From the NCBI RefSeq assembly GCF_029962835.1, contig NC_080581.1, forward strand, positions 21,404,001 through 21,468,000: a DNA stretch of 64,000 nt. The letters are read 5' to 3'. Below the pieces are notes generated by a model, which saw nothing but the letters and a program-made list of their open reading frames with translations, was not told the origin of the DNA and made no database searches. The stretch is from Magnolia sinica (taxonomy: Eukaryota > Streptophyta > Magnoliopsida > Magnoliales > Magnoliaceae). The position numbers were made by a program, and so were the translations under genes. Below, piece after piece: positions 33,124 through 45,149 of the stretch (within the stretch, counting starts at the first letter, position 1; each line of letters starts with the position of its first letter).

Positions 33124-36100
33124 TGTCACGCCCCGAACTCGGAAACCGGGCTCACAAAATTCCCGATCGCCTAATTCAGCGCCGACAGCCTCCGTAGAAC
33201 CCCATTTTCGGATCCCGGCACCCATTCACCAGGTTCCGATCCTGGGATACTACAAGGAGGATTTCAAGTCATCAGTCTGATTCATAATGAGCATAACAAA
33301 AGCATAACCCACAATCAATAACCACAAGAACACCACCACAAAATCCACTATGATCAAAAACTTTTTAGTACAATGCGACTGAAAGGGGAAAATACAATGT
33401 AATAAAAGAAACAAAACTCCAGAAGCTCGGCTGCACGCTCCAACTACAGCGAGACTATGGCTGCGACTGCGTCCTGGCGTCACCTGCACGCATCAATCGT
33501 GCATAAGCTTATGGAAAGCTTAGAGGGTGGTGTAAGTGTGTGCGCAATATAAACGTGCTCAAAATGCAAGGTCAGAGTGATGCGGAATCATGGTGATGAG
33601 CACATGAATGCAATCAGCCGTACCAAGGCTATGCGGTGCAAGATATGAATGCTATCGGCCATAACACAGCCATGCGATGCGAGATGCAACTCAAGCATGC
33701 CAATCCTCATCATATATCAGTACAGTTCTCATTCTGGATAATCACCGGGTTCAATACACTCCAAATGGCACTGTCGCTCTCCTAGCCGCACAGTCCAAGT
33801 GAGCGTAAGAAACCTCACTATCCGCCTGACCAATAGTCTGCCAATACCTATCCGGCACGTCGATAGCGGACCCATTCGCGAGCTGGTCAAACTCAGCCTA
33901 GTATTGCCCCCTACCCTCGGGCGAGTAAGGCCACACTCCTTTCCAACCGACCACGACACAATGGGAGACGCGGCCTCCTGGTATTCGGCCCTCATGCGCT
34001 CGTATATCCACTCGGTCTCGACGTTGGAGTCATCCTCTGGTACCATCGGGTTTAGGGATTTTCACCCAGGGACATCTATGGCGCCCATATGCTAGAACCA
34101 AATATTTTCGGTATCCAACCCTGCCATCCACGATGTGTCTGTGGAGGCTATGGCCCTGATGTCGCTAGGGCATACAGTAACTACAATCACACAAATGCAA
34201 GTGCATGAGTCACACCATCAGTCATGCAACAGTCCTGTATATACCATGCACTTATATGAGGCAACTCCGCCTATCAGGGAGCCCATAAGCAGTCTGTCCA
34301 AAGGCATATGATATGATCGGTCACTCCTCATATCAGGCATACATATGATGCGAATGATCATGAATCATGGGTCTATACTAAACATGTATAAAGAGATGGG
34401 CTCTAGGTATAATGGAGATGGCCCTAGACGGCCTACTTGCCATAATTATGGGCCTATCAGTGGGCCTAGGGAGAGTTATAATGCGGACATTTAACCAACA
34501 TTATCCGTTCAATGTGGACATCAAACCAACATTGCTCCCAAGGCACTGTCGCTATAAGGGTCAACACATAAATCAAGAAATGGGCCTCATGTACATCCCA
34601 TTGGGCCTCTAATACATCAAATGGGCCTCATGCATGGGTCTCGTATACATATATCAAGGTAGGCCTCAATGACGGGCCACAAATGCATCCACGTGGGCCT
34701 AGTCACATGGGCCTGCATACATCACAATGGGCCTCATAAAATGGGCCTTAAATTATCCCCAAAATGGATGGACAGTTGGATGAAACACATGCATCATGAT
34801 GGAGCCCAATCTAATGGAGGGTATGGTTTACAACACATACATCAGTGGGTCCCATGAGGGGCCTACCATAATGTTTATTTCCCATCCAACCCATTGTTAA
34901 GGTCATTCAGACCGGGGCCCACAGTAATGTTTATTTTCCAAGCAACCTAGGGCCCAACGTAATGTTTATTTCCCAACCAACTGTTCATATGGTCATGTGG
35001 ACCCGGGTAGGGCCCACTACAATTTTTATTTATCACCCAATCTATTCATAAGGTCACGTGGGCCTGGATAGGGCCCACTGTGCTATTCATTTGACATCCA
35101 AACTATTCATGAGGTGATATGGGCCTGGATAGGGCCCACTGAAATATTTATTTTCCATACAACCTGTTGAGGGGTTGTGTGGGCCAAGGGCCCACTGAAA
35201 TGCCTAGGTGCACCCAACCCTTTCACAGGGCCATGCAGCCAGGGAGGGGCCCACCGAAATATTTATTTCCATACAACCTGTTGAGCGGTTCACGTGGGCA
35301 GCGAGCCCACTGCAATATTTACTTCACGTCCAACCTGTTGAAGAGGTCATTGGACCTTGGGGCAGATGTGGGGCCCACCGAAATGTGGTTCACAAATCCA
35401 GCCCATCCATTATGTGGGTCCCATCTAAATGACGGTACAGACCAAGTTTCAGCAATATCCAAAGCTCAGGTAGGCCCCAACAACGATTTTATATGTTTTA
35501 GGCAGGTCTTCACATGGTTTTAGATGGTATGGCCCGCCTGAGGTCCGTTTATGGCTGATTTTTGGAGTGGACGTGTGGGCTGAGGGGACCCATCAAATGG
35601 ACGGTGTTGATGGTTGAAAGCACCAAGGTGGGGCCCACAGCTGGGGCCGTGAGCCCCAGCACTTCCGTCCGTCAGCGGCCACCACGGTAGTGGCAGCAGC
35701 AGCGTCAGCGCTGCTGCCTCCCTTTGTCCTTTTTTTTTTTTTTGAAAAAAAATAATTTTTTTGTGGATTTTCTATTGTAGGGCCCACATCAGTCCGATCT
35801 GACCCAGCCATAGGATTCTACGACTCATGATCGACGAAATGAGACCAATATGCAATGTGTTGTTGGCGAATGGAAGGGTCAAAGTGGGTTTCAATGGTGA
35901 TACGTCTATTCCTTACGGTATGGCCCGCTTGAGAACTGGATTGGTTCCAAAATTTAGCTCAACGTCTAAAATAATCCAAGGAAGAGGATAGACGGATTGG
36001 ATCAAATATCTGAATCAAGGTGGGGCCTATGTGAATGGTCCACCCTAAAAGTAGCTTTTTCCCTTCCCTTTTTTTTTTTTTTTGCTAGTACACATCCACG

Positions 36101-37271
36101 TCAGTGCACACGCCTCACTTGCCAACGTCCAGCGTCCCCTGGACGCTGGACGACACACTTAAACACATTGCTATGGTGGGTCCCACGTAGATGTGGCCCA
36201 CCATCATATATGCATCTAATATATATTATATTATATATATGATACATATTATATTATATATATATATTATATAAAATATAACATATATGTATATACATAT
36301 ATATATCTTTAAAAAAAATGCATTGGGCCATCCAAACAATGGATGGTGTGGATCATCACCTGTAATGGAGTGGGCCACACCGTCTGATGTAGATGGACGG
36401 GGTAGATGTAACACATATTGGTGGGATCCACACCATTATAAAGAAAGAGAGAAAGAGAGAGATAGAGAGAGACATACGGTGAGATAGAGGAACCCCGCCA
36501 CTATGGGCCCTCTTGATTAAATCACATACATCCAAATGGGTCCCACCAACAAGTGGGCCCTAAAATTTAAAATAATGACCATCACCCACCTTATCTTCCT
36601 TCTCCTTGCTCCCTTGGACTCCTTAGCTCCTTACCTTCACTTTTAATGGAGGTTGATGAAAGATGAATGGTTGAGATTGGAGATGAGAGGGTATAGATGG
36701 AAGATGGAAGGTGGGCCACACTTGAGAGGGAGAGGAAGCTTGGACGTTTGAGGCTTGGGGTTGCTTGGAGAGATATGAGAAATGAGAGAGAGAGAGGGGT
36801 GATAAGGATGGGTGAGGTGTGATGGGGGATGGTTTGGGTTGAAAAATTGTAAAGGTGTATGGTTGTTGTTGAAATTTGGAAAAGAGGAGTGGTGAGGTGG
36901 AAAGAATGGTGGACTTTTGGAAAAAGAGGGAATGGGTGTAGTACTTGATGTATGGGATGCATTTAATGATTGATTGATGGGACTAATTGTAGAGATTCCC
37001 TCGAAATCCGCAACGCGCGGTGTTTCTTCGGAATAAACGCTGATCGGCATCTTCTTACCTGGGTATCGGTTCGGTGCGCAAGTCACGGCGTTGGAACCGC
37101 GGCGACGACGCGATCGCCAAGACATAAATTTCAGCTCGAGCCGACGTCGGTGTGCGGGACCTGGCTTAGGATCGTTCGCAAACACCGAATACGGTGCGAA
37201 GGTTGCCGAAATTTGACCGGAAGGACCGCGGAAGCTAATGAAATGGTACGGATTAGGACACGGGTTTTACA
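33124..37271. mobile_element. Solo LTR, family S, copy 2
   Basis: Starts TGTCACGCCCCGAACTCGG, ends CGGGTTTTACA, and is flanked by perfect GCCTT (33119-33123 and 37272-37276). It is 4,148 bases. The host RNase H reading frame joins cleanly when it is removed, confirming both ends. It is collinear with copy 1, but carries an expanded 60-bp array at 34855-35400 and its own TA-rich tract at ~36210-36310. Confidence 0.88.
34855..35400. repeat. ~60-bp MITE-derived tandem array in solo LTR 2
   Basis: About eight or nine imperfect units of the type GGGCCCAC-TG(A/C)AATATTTATTT-CATACAACCTGTTGA-GGGGTC. Copy 1 has a single equivalent unit at about 23757-23815. The unit resembles the interior of the common GTGGGCCCCAC MITE. 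Confidence 0.75.
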
Positions 37272-37276
37272 GCCTT

Positions 37277-38157
37277 AGTCACAGAACATGAAGGGAAGCA
37301 ATTCTCAGTTTACTATGTCAGTACGGCCCTAGTTGCAGCCGAAACCAGATATCTGAGCCTAGAGAAACTACTATTGGCCTTGTTCATCTCCTTCAAATGC
37401 TTAGGACCGATTAATCGCTTTGTCAAGTACTCCAAAAACTTAAAGCATCCGGGAGATTGACCAAGTGAGCAATCGAGTTAAGCGAGTTCGACATCAAGTA
37501 TCACCCTCGAACCGCTATAAAAGGGCAGGCAGTGGCAGACTATATTGCCGAGCTAACTCCCACGATCGAGTAAGACACCAACCTACCCAGGTTGGAGCTC
37601 GTCCTGAGTTTACATCTGACTAAATATCCACTGAAGCATCCGACTCCCAGGCTCTTCCCAACCCACCCACATGGACGTTGTACGTCGATGGCTCATCCAA
37701 CTCTATGGCAATCGAGGCCGGGGTGGTCCTAGAAACCTCAGATTGTGCATGTCTACAGTATACCTTAAGATTTGCATTTCATGCCTCGAACAACGTAGCA
37801 TAATACGAAGCCTTAATCATCGGACTAAGATTGACAGCCACCATGAGAGCTCATCACCTCAAGGTCTTCAACGACTCCTAATTGATTGTCAACCAAATAG
37901 CAGACGCATACCAGGTAAAGAAGGAACGCATGAAAGCCTACCTTTGGAAGGCCAATGAATTGATCGAAAAGTTCGACAAATGCGGCGTTACTTTAGTCCC
38001 TCTGATAGAGAACTCCAAAGTAGACATGCTGGCAAAACTGGCTATCGCGGATGAAGATGATAATCCGCGATCTACCCTGATCGAATTCCTCTGCAAGCCA
38101 AGCATAGATGAGGCAGACCTTCCCACGATCCTCCCAGTTAGATCAGAACCTACCTAG
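37277..38157 (+). pseudogene. Tat RNase H remainder and extra RNase H domain
   Basis: EHEGKQFSVYYVSTALVAAE, TRYLSLEKLLLALF, then FDIKYHPRTAIKGQAVADYI after a frameshift, then the additional RNase H with WTLYVDGSSNSMAIEAGVVL, YEALIIGLRLTATMRAHHLK, LIVNQIADAYQVKKERMKAY and NSKVDMLAKLAIADEDD. Stops occur at several points. Duplicated RNase H domains are a hallmark of Tat elements. Confidence 0.8.
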
Positions 38158-39393
38158 ATAGATCCGATCATCAACTACCTCAGGGATGCCAAGCTACCTG
38201 AAGATCAGATGGAGGCACATAGACTACGGGTCAAAGCAGCTTGGTACACAATGGTGAATGACGTCCTTTACAAGAAAGTGTTATATCTCCCCTATCTCAG
38301 GTGTCTCCGACTAGACGAAGTAGAGTACGTCATAAGGGAGACACATGAAGGCACCTGCGGGAACCATTCAGGGGGGTGAGCCCTATCCCACAAGGTCATC
38401 CAATAAGGATCCTACTGACCAACGATCCAAGCCGTTGCTTAGCAGTTCACTCGGAAATGCGACAAGCGTCAACGATTCGTGAATATACCTCGGAAACCGC
38501 CCAAAGAGCTCACCCTGATGACCGGGCCATGGCCATTTGTCTAGTGGGAGATTGACATCATTGGCCCTCTCCTAACTAGAAAAGGTCAGACCAAGTTCGT
38601 CGTGGTTCTAGTCGATTACTTCACGAAGTGGGCCGAAGCCAAACCTCTTGCAACGATAAACGAGCAAAAAATCATGGGCTTTGTTTGGAAGAACATTATA
38701 TGTTAGTTCAGGATCCCCTCAATGATCATCTCCGACAATGGTAAGGAGTTCGACAACAAGCAATTCCAGGGGATGTGCTAGAACCTCGGGATCCGCAATG
38801 TCTACTCCTCACCACGGCACCCGCAGGAAAATGGTGAAGTCGAAGCCGTCAATAAGATCATCAAGAACCACCTTCGTACGAAGCTCGATAAGGCCAAAGG
38901 AGCATGGGCTGAAGAACTCCCGAAGGTCCTTTGGGCCTAGCAAACTACCGTTCGGTCAGCTACTAGGGAGACCCCCTTCTCTCGGGCTTACGGGGCAGAG
39001 GCGGTCACTCCAGTAGAAAATGGGCTACCAACTACCCAGACATAGTCATTCGACGAGGAGATCAACACCAAGCTAATGGCATTGAGTACTCTCGACCTTC
39101 TTGAAGAAAGAAGAGAACAAGCTTGGATCTGGATCGCGATCCGCTAGCAGCAAGTGACGAGATTCTACAATGGCAGGGTGAAGATCAGACAGTTTCGAGT
39201 AGGTGACTTAGTCCTTCGAAGGACTTTCCAAAACACCAAAGAGCCATGGTCAGGGACCCTAGGACTGAACTAGGAAGGACCTTACATCATAGTAAGTATA
39301 AGCCAACCTGGCTCATACTGATTGGAAGACATGGGTGGTCAACTCCTGCCCCACCCCTAGAATGCCAAATATCTCAAGATCTATTGTCCTTAG
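38158..39393 (+). pseudogene. Tat integrase
   Basis: CDKRQRFVNIPRKPPKELTL, then Asp in WEIDIIGPLLTRKGQTKFVV, DYFTKWAEAKPLATINEQKI, Asp in MIISDNGKEFDNKQFQGMC, PRHPQENGEVEAVNKIIKNH with the catalytic Glu, WAEELPKVLWA and the closing NAKYLKIYCP before TAG 39391-39393. The DDE residues remain, but in-frame stops (for example after WPFV and in LRI-type segments) disable it. Confidence 0.85.
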
Positions 39394-39829
39394 CTTTTAC
39401 TATACATTGGTTAACTTCAAGAGAAATAATAAAGAGATGTTGCAGTAAAACTCAATCTACTATATCTACTGGGTCGACCAAGGACCGACCCATGCTTGAC
39501 CTATGTCCGACCTATGTCCAAATTACATCTAATTTATAAGATCCGAACTATGGTCAAGCTAACCTCAAGGTTTGAGGTTTATCCTATCTACCTATTGAAT
39601 CCAATACGACAGTTGAGTACAACCTACTTAACTTGGAAAAAATTCACAAATAAACACACCGTTTCAAAAAGAAAGAGCGAATTTCATTGATATGGGCCCC
39701 AAAAAAAGGGCATGTTTACATCAGTCTATGTTTAAAACCGAAATCGGTGCACAACCAAAATCCTAACAAAGTTGAGCCTGATTACGGCTCTCGCAAGAGT
39801 ATAGACTGCTCTAATCAATTGTCGGGACC
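39394..39829 (+). other. Tat 3' untranslated region
   Basis: No gene. TTTCATTGATATGGGCCCC and a purine-rich AAAAAAAGGGC stretch near 39690-39710 resemble Tat 3' regions. The element's 3' LTR is not recognised; sequence like the Tekay-2 LTR begins near 39830. Confidence 0.45.
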
Positions 39830-41225
39830 CCAAATCTTAACATGAACAAACCCTAAAGTTAGGCTTTTAGGGGAAAACACTGATTCCTAGATCAAATGAA
39901 AGAATCTATGTAAGATACATGAAATTCATCACTAAGGAGCTTAAATTGGAAGGTGGTATGCAAATCTTACCTCCGATTGTGAGTGAAATTGGATTCGGTG
40001 GAGAAAGCGGTACTCCAAGGATTTTTCATCAAAAGGAATTTGGTGATAGTAATACCAAGAACCCCCTTCTCTCTCTCTCACTCTCATTCTCTTCCTCTTT
40101 CTCTCTTCCTCTCTTTCTTTCTCTTGTTTTCTATGAAAAATTTGGTTGTGGGGCAAGGGATGCCCCCAAAATCCTTATTTATAACACTAGATTTGGTGTA
40201 AATGACCCTAAGTGCTGGATTTTTACTATACTAGCCCTAGGGGAGTATGCTCCTATAGTTTAGGGGCCACTACAGGTCGTAGGAGTTGACACCCACCATA
40301 GGATAGTTGGCTCTAGTGATGATCTGTGCGTAGACACAATCGGCCTGCCATTTGGACGTATCAATCGACAGGTATAATCAGAAGTCAGTTCGACGGTCAT
40401 CGACCATCGATCGGGCTCGCGACTATACAAATATGTGTAAAATACTACTTTAAGTTGTTGCCTTAAATTTGTTCATAATTTAACGGTCCGAAAGCCACAA
40501 CTTGGGCAAAGACCAAATGCAGATAAGTAACTTAAGTTCTTGATTAATTTTAAGAATATTCGCATAACTCATGTACTGACCTTGCAAGTCCAAGTTGAGC
40601 AATTCGAGGCACAATCTCGACTCGACGTCTCGCGATGGACATCAAGCGCACTAAGACGAATGTCTTTATATGGTTTCGGGTTTGGTGGCCCACTAACGAG
40701 TGATTTAGAGCTTGTTTAGATAATCAGAGAATTTCTGGAATAAATTGGGTAAGGAGATTTCTTATGCATAATGATTAAGGTTTAGATTAGCTAAATTCAT
40801 ATTGTGGCATATTCCCATATAGCAGAAATGATGATTCAGTTATAATCACTCTAAGTCGTTGGTTCTTAAATTAAAAGGATAAGTGGGTCAGTTTGGTTTG
40901 TTAATTAAGATCCGACCCCTACTTGTCTCAGTTTTTTGTAGTCTTTATTTAGATGTGGTTGTCTTGATTAGTGAGTGATAAGTCGGCTAGATTTGAGCCC
41001 TATGTGAACAAATCATGAGGCTAAACTTGATGTTTAAGTGATCAGACGGATTCATTGGCTTCCTACAGTTGATTAATCGGATTTGTACGGTTTTTTTACT
41101 CGTACTACCCACGTATAGGCTCACTCGAGTATCAAGGGTCAGTAAGTGATAATGTAGGCTAATTATATCGAATTTTTTCAAAGATTTTTTGAAATTCAAA
41201 ATAGCAAAAATCTAGGATGTTACAC
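39830..41225 (-). repeat. Third Tekay-2-family LTR, truncated
   Basis: On the minus strand it begins TGTAACATCCTAGATTTTTG (41225) and is diverged but collinear with 21054-~19700, including the TATA-like region and CT-rich tract (40070-40130). No polypurine tract adjoins 41225, so it is a 5' or solo LTR. The left end is approximate. Confidence 0.75.
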
Positions 41226-41801
41226 CAATGATTCATATTTAACATGCATGTGCAATCCACCAAATGAGTGGGCCAGCCTGATTTTTACACAAACACGTGC
41301 TTCACATTGGCGCATGTAAGCCAAGAGTAATCAATCAAGTGATGTTTACCCTTCAGTTGTCTATGACAGGTACCTATGTCTAAAAGGTATCCTGACCATC
41401 TATCTTTATGGGAAGATTAAATCAGGAACTGTCGCGATCTTCTTAGAACCGGACATAAAAGCTTGGGAGTTGAGTTCGAGCATTAAAATCTTATGTTCTA
41501 TCTATACTGTAAGTAGTTCTTTTAATTATAATTTCACTATCTTTTATTTGTTGAGGAACTATAGAGATTTGTCCTCGGTCTTGATTATGTACAGATGTGG
41601 CCGGTTCTTTTGTAATCGAGACCATTGGTCAGGTGGGCCCCATCATGGATGGACCCTATCCTATGGATCTTCCAGATTGTAAGATTCTCGCCGTCTATCT
41701 TTGGGCCCCAGGCAAATGAAGGGCATGGTCCATCCACAGTGGGTCCGGAACAGTCTGGATCAGTTAACTGTGGGCCCCAACCACATACAAGTAATTTAAT
41801 A
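41226..41801. other. Intergenic, GGGCCCAC-type fragments
   Basis: No coding sequence recognised. Contains GTGGGCCCCATCATGGATGG and GTGGGCCCCAACC fragments. The last seven bases (41795-41801, TTTAATA) are the target duplication of the following MITE. Confidence 0.5.
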
Positions 41802-42807
41802 GGGTTTTGCTAACGTCCCCACCTTCATTGGATGTTAGCAACATCCCAAAAACTATAAGATGACACGTGTAAGTACCAATCGTCAATCTAAACCGTCCAT
41901 TCATTCATACAACAAAGGAATAAGCTATTACGCAAAAATCACGTCAATTGGACTATCAATAGCATGAAAAATGGACAGTCAATATAGAGCGGATAACAAA
42001 ATAAGCCCAGTCATCATCTTGAAACATCCATGTGATAGATCTTACATTATATTGCTTATGATTCCAAAGAATCATTTATGTCTGATGATTCCAACCATGT
42101 AATATATGGCTTATAAAAAAAGGACGGTTGTAAGAAATTGGCCCCATTGAAAGGGTTCACATCATCCAATCGGGATAATTCTAGCACCATGGCGGGAACG
42201 GATTGGCTACTCCCCCTGCCCCCAGCTCCGTGGCTGGTGGTCGGTTCTCTGTGGGCCCCACCATGATGTATGTGTTTCATCCATTCCATTCATCCATTTT
42301 TAAAGATTATTTTATTGCTCGATCTCAAAATGAGAGGGATATAAATCTCAGGTGGACCACACCACATGAAAACAATAGTGATTGGATATCCACCATTAAA
42401 ATCCTCCAAAGGCCCACTATTCTGTTTATTTGACATCCAATCTGTTGATTAGGTAATACAGGCCCAGATGAAGAGAAAAACAAAGATAAGCTTGATCCAA
42501 AACTTTTATGGCCCCCAAAATGTTTTTAATGGTCAAGCCTCATTCAACATTGTTTCCTGTAATGCGGTCCACTTGAGATTTGGATATTACTCATTTTTAG
42601 AATCGTAAAGTAAAATGATCTCTAAAAATAGATGGAAGGAATGGATGAAACACATACATCATGGTGGGGCCCCATAATAGGAGGAGTAGCCAATCCGTTT
42701 CCCACCATGGCTTTCTCCTAATGGTATTATTGAATGGACGGTTCGGATTGATGATTAGACACGTCATTGCTAACGCACCCCCTAAAGGTGGGGACACTAA
42801 CAACCCC
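41802..42807. mobile_element. MITE-like element with TTTAATA target duplication
   Basis: Inverted ends GGGTTTTGCTAACGTCCCCACC and GGGGTTGTTAGTGTCCCCACC (reverse complement of the right end) extend inward about 80 bases to AAACCGTCCA/GAACCGTCCA. Perfect 7-bp TTTAATA flanks both sides (41795-41801, 42808-42814). There is no transposase. It contains a second inverted element at about 42187-42712. Confidence 0.8.
42187..42712. mobile_element. GTGGGCCCCACC-type MITE nested in the previous one
   Basis: Ends GGGAACGGATTGGCTACTCC and, on the other strand, GGGAAACGGATTGGCTACTCC, then CCCCACCATGATGTATGTG on both arms. The arms match for over 150 bases. This is the commonest MITE family in the window; related copies lie at 45783-46311, 50573-51115 and 54112-54665. 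Confidence 0.75.
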
Positions 42808-42814
42808 TTTAATA

Positions 42815-43240
42815 TAAACTATTCAAAGTATGGTCCCGGGTATAGATGCATCACGAACCAAATTACAGTTATTTGCTTAACTGACTATTGGACTGATGGT
42901 CATTTATTGGACGGTTAAAATGAAAAATATCCAGCCGTCCTATCTCAACAGCCCACTGTAGATAGGCCACATGGTGAAAACCTCACTCATCAGAGATTAC
43001 ACTGTCCATAAAGGGTGAGTTAGAACGAATGGTCCAGAAAACTAACGTTTTTATGGATGGTGAGGATCTCCAATTGGTGAGACTTCTTCCTTGTGGACCA
43101 TACACAACATGTATAGAAAGATGAACGGTCTGGATCATGACATTAAGGGTCATAAAGGGGGCGAAATCATAGGTGGGCGACCATAACATTCATCTTGCAA
43201 CTGTAGCCGTCCAAATATCATCTGATAAGTTCGTGTGCAG
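42815..43240. other. Intergenic or intron sequence before the WAT1-like remnant
   Basis: About 430 bases with no exon recognised. It ends in the acceptor TGTGCAG at 43234-43240. No upstream transporter exons were found between 41226 and here. Confidence 0.45.
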
Positions 43241-44295
43241 GGAATTATGGGATCTGGGATCTCATTTTACGTGCAATCATGCTGCATTTCAAAAAGAGGG
43301 CCCCTATCCTCTGCAATGTTCAACCCGTTATGTACGGTGATCGTGACCATTTCAGCTTGTGTATTCCTCCATGAAGAGCTTTACGTTGGAAGGTACGGTT
43401 TTTTAAGTATCCTTTGAGCCTTTGGTAGGGCTGCTAATGGGCCACTGGCCCACTTCTGGCCGTAGCCCGAACTAAGACAGGCCTGGCCCATCTCATTCAT
43501 GGTTTCAACCCATCTCATCTATCATGCATGATGGGCTACAGTACCTATCAAACAACATAGATCTTGCACAAAAGTGGGTGGCTGTGCTTGGGCTCAGGCC
43601 GTTTGTTTTTTTTCCAATGATCTGATTGGGCTCTGGGCCCACTACAACCTTATTAATAGATGCTTAAGCCCTAATGTGGGTTCATGTGAGTGGCTTACAC
43701 GTGCGAATATGGCATACGTGTGTGAGATTTTTAACCACTCATCGAGAGGACCCCACCATCGAGATTACATGGTCCAGAATCAAGGCTAATTTGGTCATCA
43801 GGTAGGCCATATTGTATTACAAAAGTAATGGACGGTATGCCTGACTGGATGAGCCAAAGCGGCTCTATTTTTTGGCCAGCGCATTGACATGGTAGGGTCC
43901 ACCGGATGAGTGGCTCAGATCCTGGCTAAACCTTCTATGTTGGTATGTGTGGCTATAAAAATAGAAGATGCGTGTGCATGTTGACACAATACTCTTTACT
44001 ACATGCCGGCTTCATCCACCCGTTGGTTTTCAATGGATTGAGGAACGATACTAACAAAATGACTGTTTTGTCCCCCTGTTTGGTGGGTAATATTGCTGCT
44101 GTGGGTGGGCTGTATGCCGTTCTTCGGGAAAAGGCCCATGATCTATACGCTTGGACGGAGGTAAGCCCAAGAGATGGTTCCGTACAGATAAAAACCTCAT
44201 CAGATGAATCAATGGACGGTTGTAAAATCGACATCAAGGAGCCCCTTTTGGGTGATAAATTGCAAGCATTTGATCGAAACGATACTACCCACTGA
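43241..44295 (+). pseudogene. 3' remnant of a WAT1-related (EamA-type) transporter gene
   Basis: Exon 43241-43392 (acceptor CAG before, donor GTACGG after) encodes GIMGSGISFYVQSCCISKRG, PLSSAMFNPLCTVIVTISAC, VFLHEELYVG: the last EamA transmembrane segments of WAT1/nodulin-21-type membrane transporters, which in the family export auxin or other metabolites across the tonoplast. The final exon 44079-44295 encodes SLVGNIAAVGGLYAVLREKA, a hydrophilic tail with KEPLLGDK, and TGA. The phases join perfectly (AG + T = Ser), but the intron ends CCCCCTG, so the acceptor AG is TG. Family members have about 350-400 residues; only 122 are here. It is probably a truncated pseudogene. Confidence 0.75.
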
Positions 44296-44598
44296 GTGGA
44301 CCCGATTGTAATTTTGTTTTGATTTAATGGTTTTAAAATTTGTTTGTAGTGGGGCTCACTGCACCAATGTCATAGATGATGAGATGATTGAAAGCTGTCC
44401 AATTCAAGCCCGCATGAAGGCCTGATCATGATCTTAGTGGGTCAGACCCGGGCCTGATCACGAGGTCAGGTTATTAAGGGACTGGTCTGATCTAACCAGA
44501 CCGCAGTAAGGGCGTAAAGGGATGGTCTGGCCACTCCAACATACATAAAAGTTGTAGATGAGTAAGGGTGGCAATAGGCTAGGTTGGGATCTGCCAGT
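44296..44598. other. Intergenic spacer
   Basis: Downstream of the WAT1-like stop. There is no gene; it contains TCAGACCCGGGCCTGATCACG, a short palindrome-rich stretch. Confidence 0.4.
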
Positions 44599-44606
44599 GC
44601 TGTAAG

Positions 44607-45141
44607 TAGAGCTGTGCATTGAGTCGAGTCGAACCAAGTTAGGGCTGACTCAGACTTGATCCGGTTTTGAAATAGGCCTGACCCAAACTCGACTCGACTC
44701 GATACCGAGTCCAGCATGCCTGACTCGATCCAAGTCCGGTCTGGCTTGGACTGATCCGGATCAAGTCTAATCCAATCAGAAGTATCAAGTCAGGTCAAGT
44801 CGGCATTGAGTCGGATTGAGAGATGAGGGAGGGAGAGACCGAGAGAGTGGAAAGGAGAGAGAGGGGGAGGAGGGTGGTGGGTGGTTGTCGGGCTTGGAAG
44901 ATGAGGAGGATGAGGGAAGGAGAGAGATTTTGGGATTCAGTTGGAGTAGGGTGCGGTGGGTAAGGTTAGAGAGTCGGGTTTCGAATCGAGTCGGGTCTAA
45001 CCGGATCAAGTTTCAGGTCGAGTTAATAGGTAACCCAAACCTGGGCGAAGCCTACTCGGTTCAGACCAACTCACCCATTCGGTTAGGGTCGAGTCGGACG
45101 AGTCGAGTTAGCCGGATCAAGCTGTCCGGTGCCCACCTCTA
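44607..45141. mobile_element. hAT-like MITE rich in GAGTCGAG motifs
   Basis: Ends TAGAGCTGTGCA and TAGAGGTGGGCA (right end, other strand), flanked by GCTGTAAG (44599-44606) and GTTGTAAG (45142-45149), an 8-bp duplication with one change, as expected for hAT elements. The interior has many ACTCGACTCG/GAGTCGAGTC motifs and a purine tract (44820-44935). The open frames on both strands here are low-complexity artefacts. Confidence 0.65.
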
Positions 45142-45149
45142 GTTGTAAG

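Larger units (their letters stand above)
31711..39393 (+). mobile_element. Tat-lineage Ty3 pol, interrupted by a solo LTR
   Basis: Protease, RT, RNase H, an extra RNase H-like domain and integrase follow in order on the + strand. The second RNase H-like domain (WTLYVDGSSNSMAIEAGVVL) points to the Tat lineage. Gag and the 5' LTR are missing at the Athila-B LTR. The solo LTR at 33124-37271 splits the first RNase H exactly (ATVSSAL before, EHEGKQFSVYYVS after). Many stops and frameshifts are present. Confidence 0.85.

Noticed and set aside
36643-37185. 180-residue minus-strand frame in solo LTR 2
   Set aside because: Same situation as copy 1: a CT-rich LTR tract read as protein, with no conservation of frame between copies.
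44785-45142. Glu/Arg-rich and Ser/Pro-rich frames on opposite strands
   Set aside because: They lie inside a hAT-like MITE and come from a purine tract and GAGTCGAG repeats.
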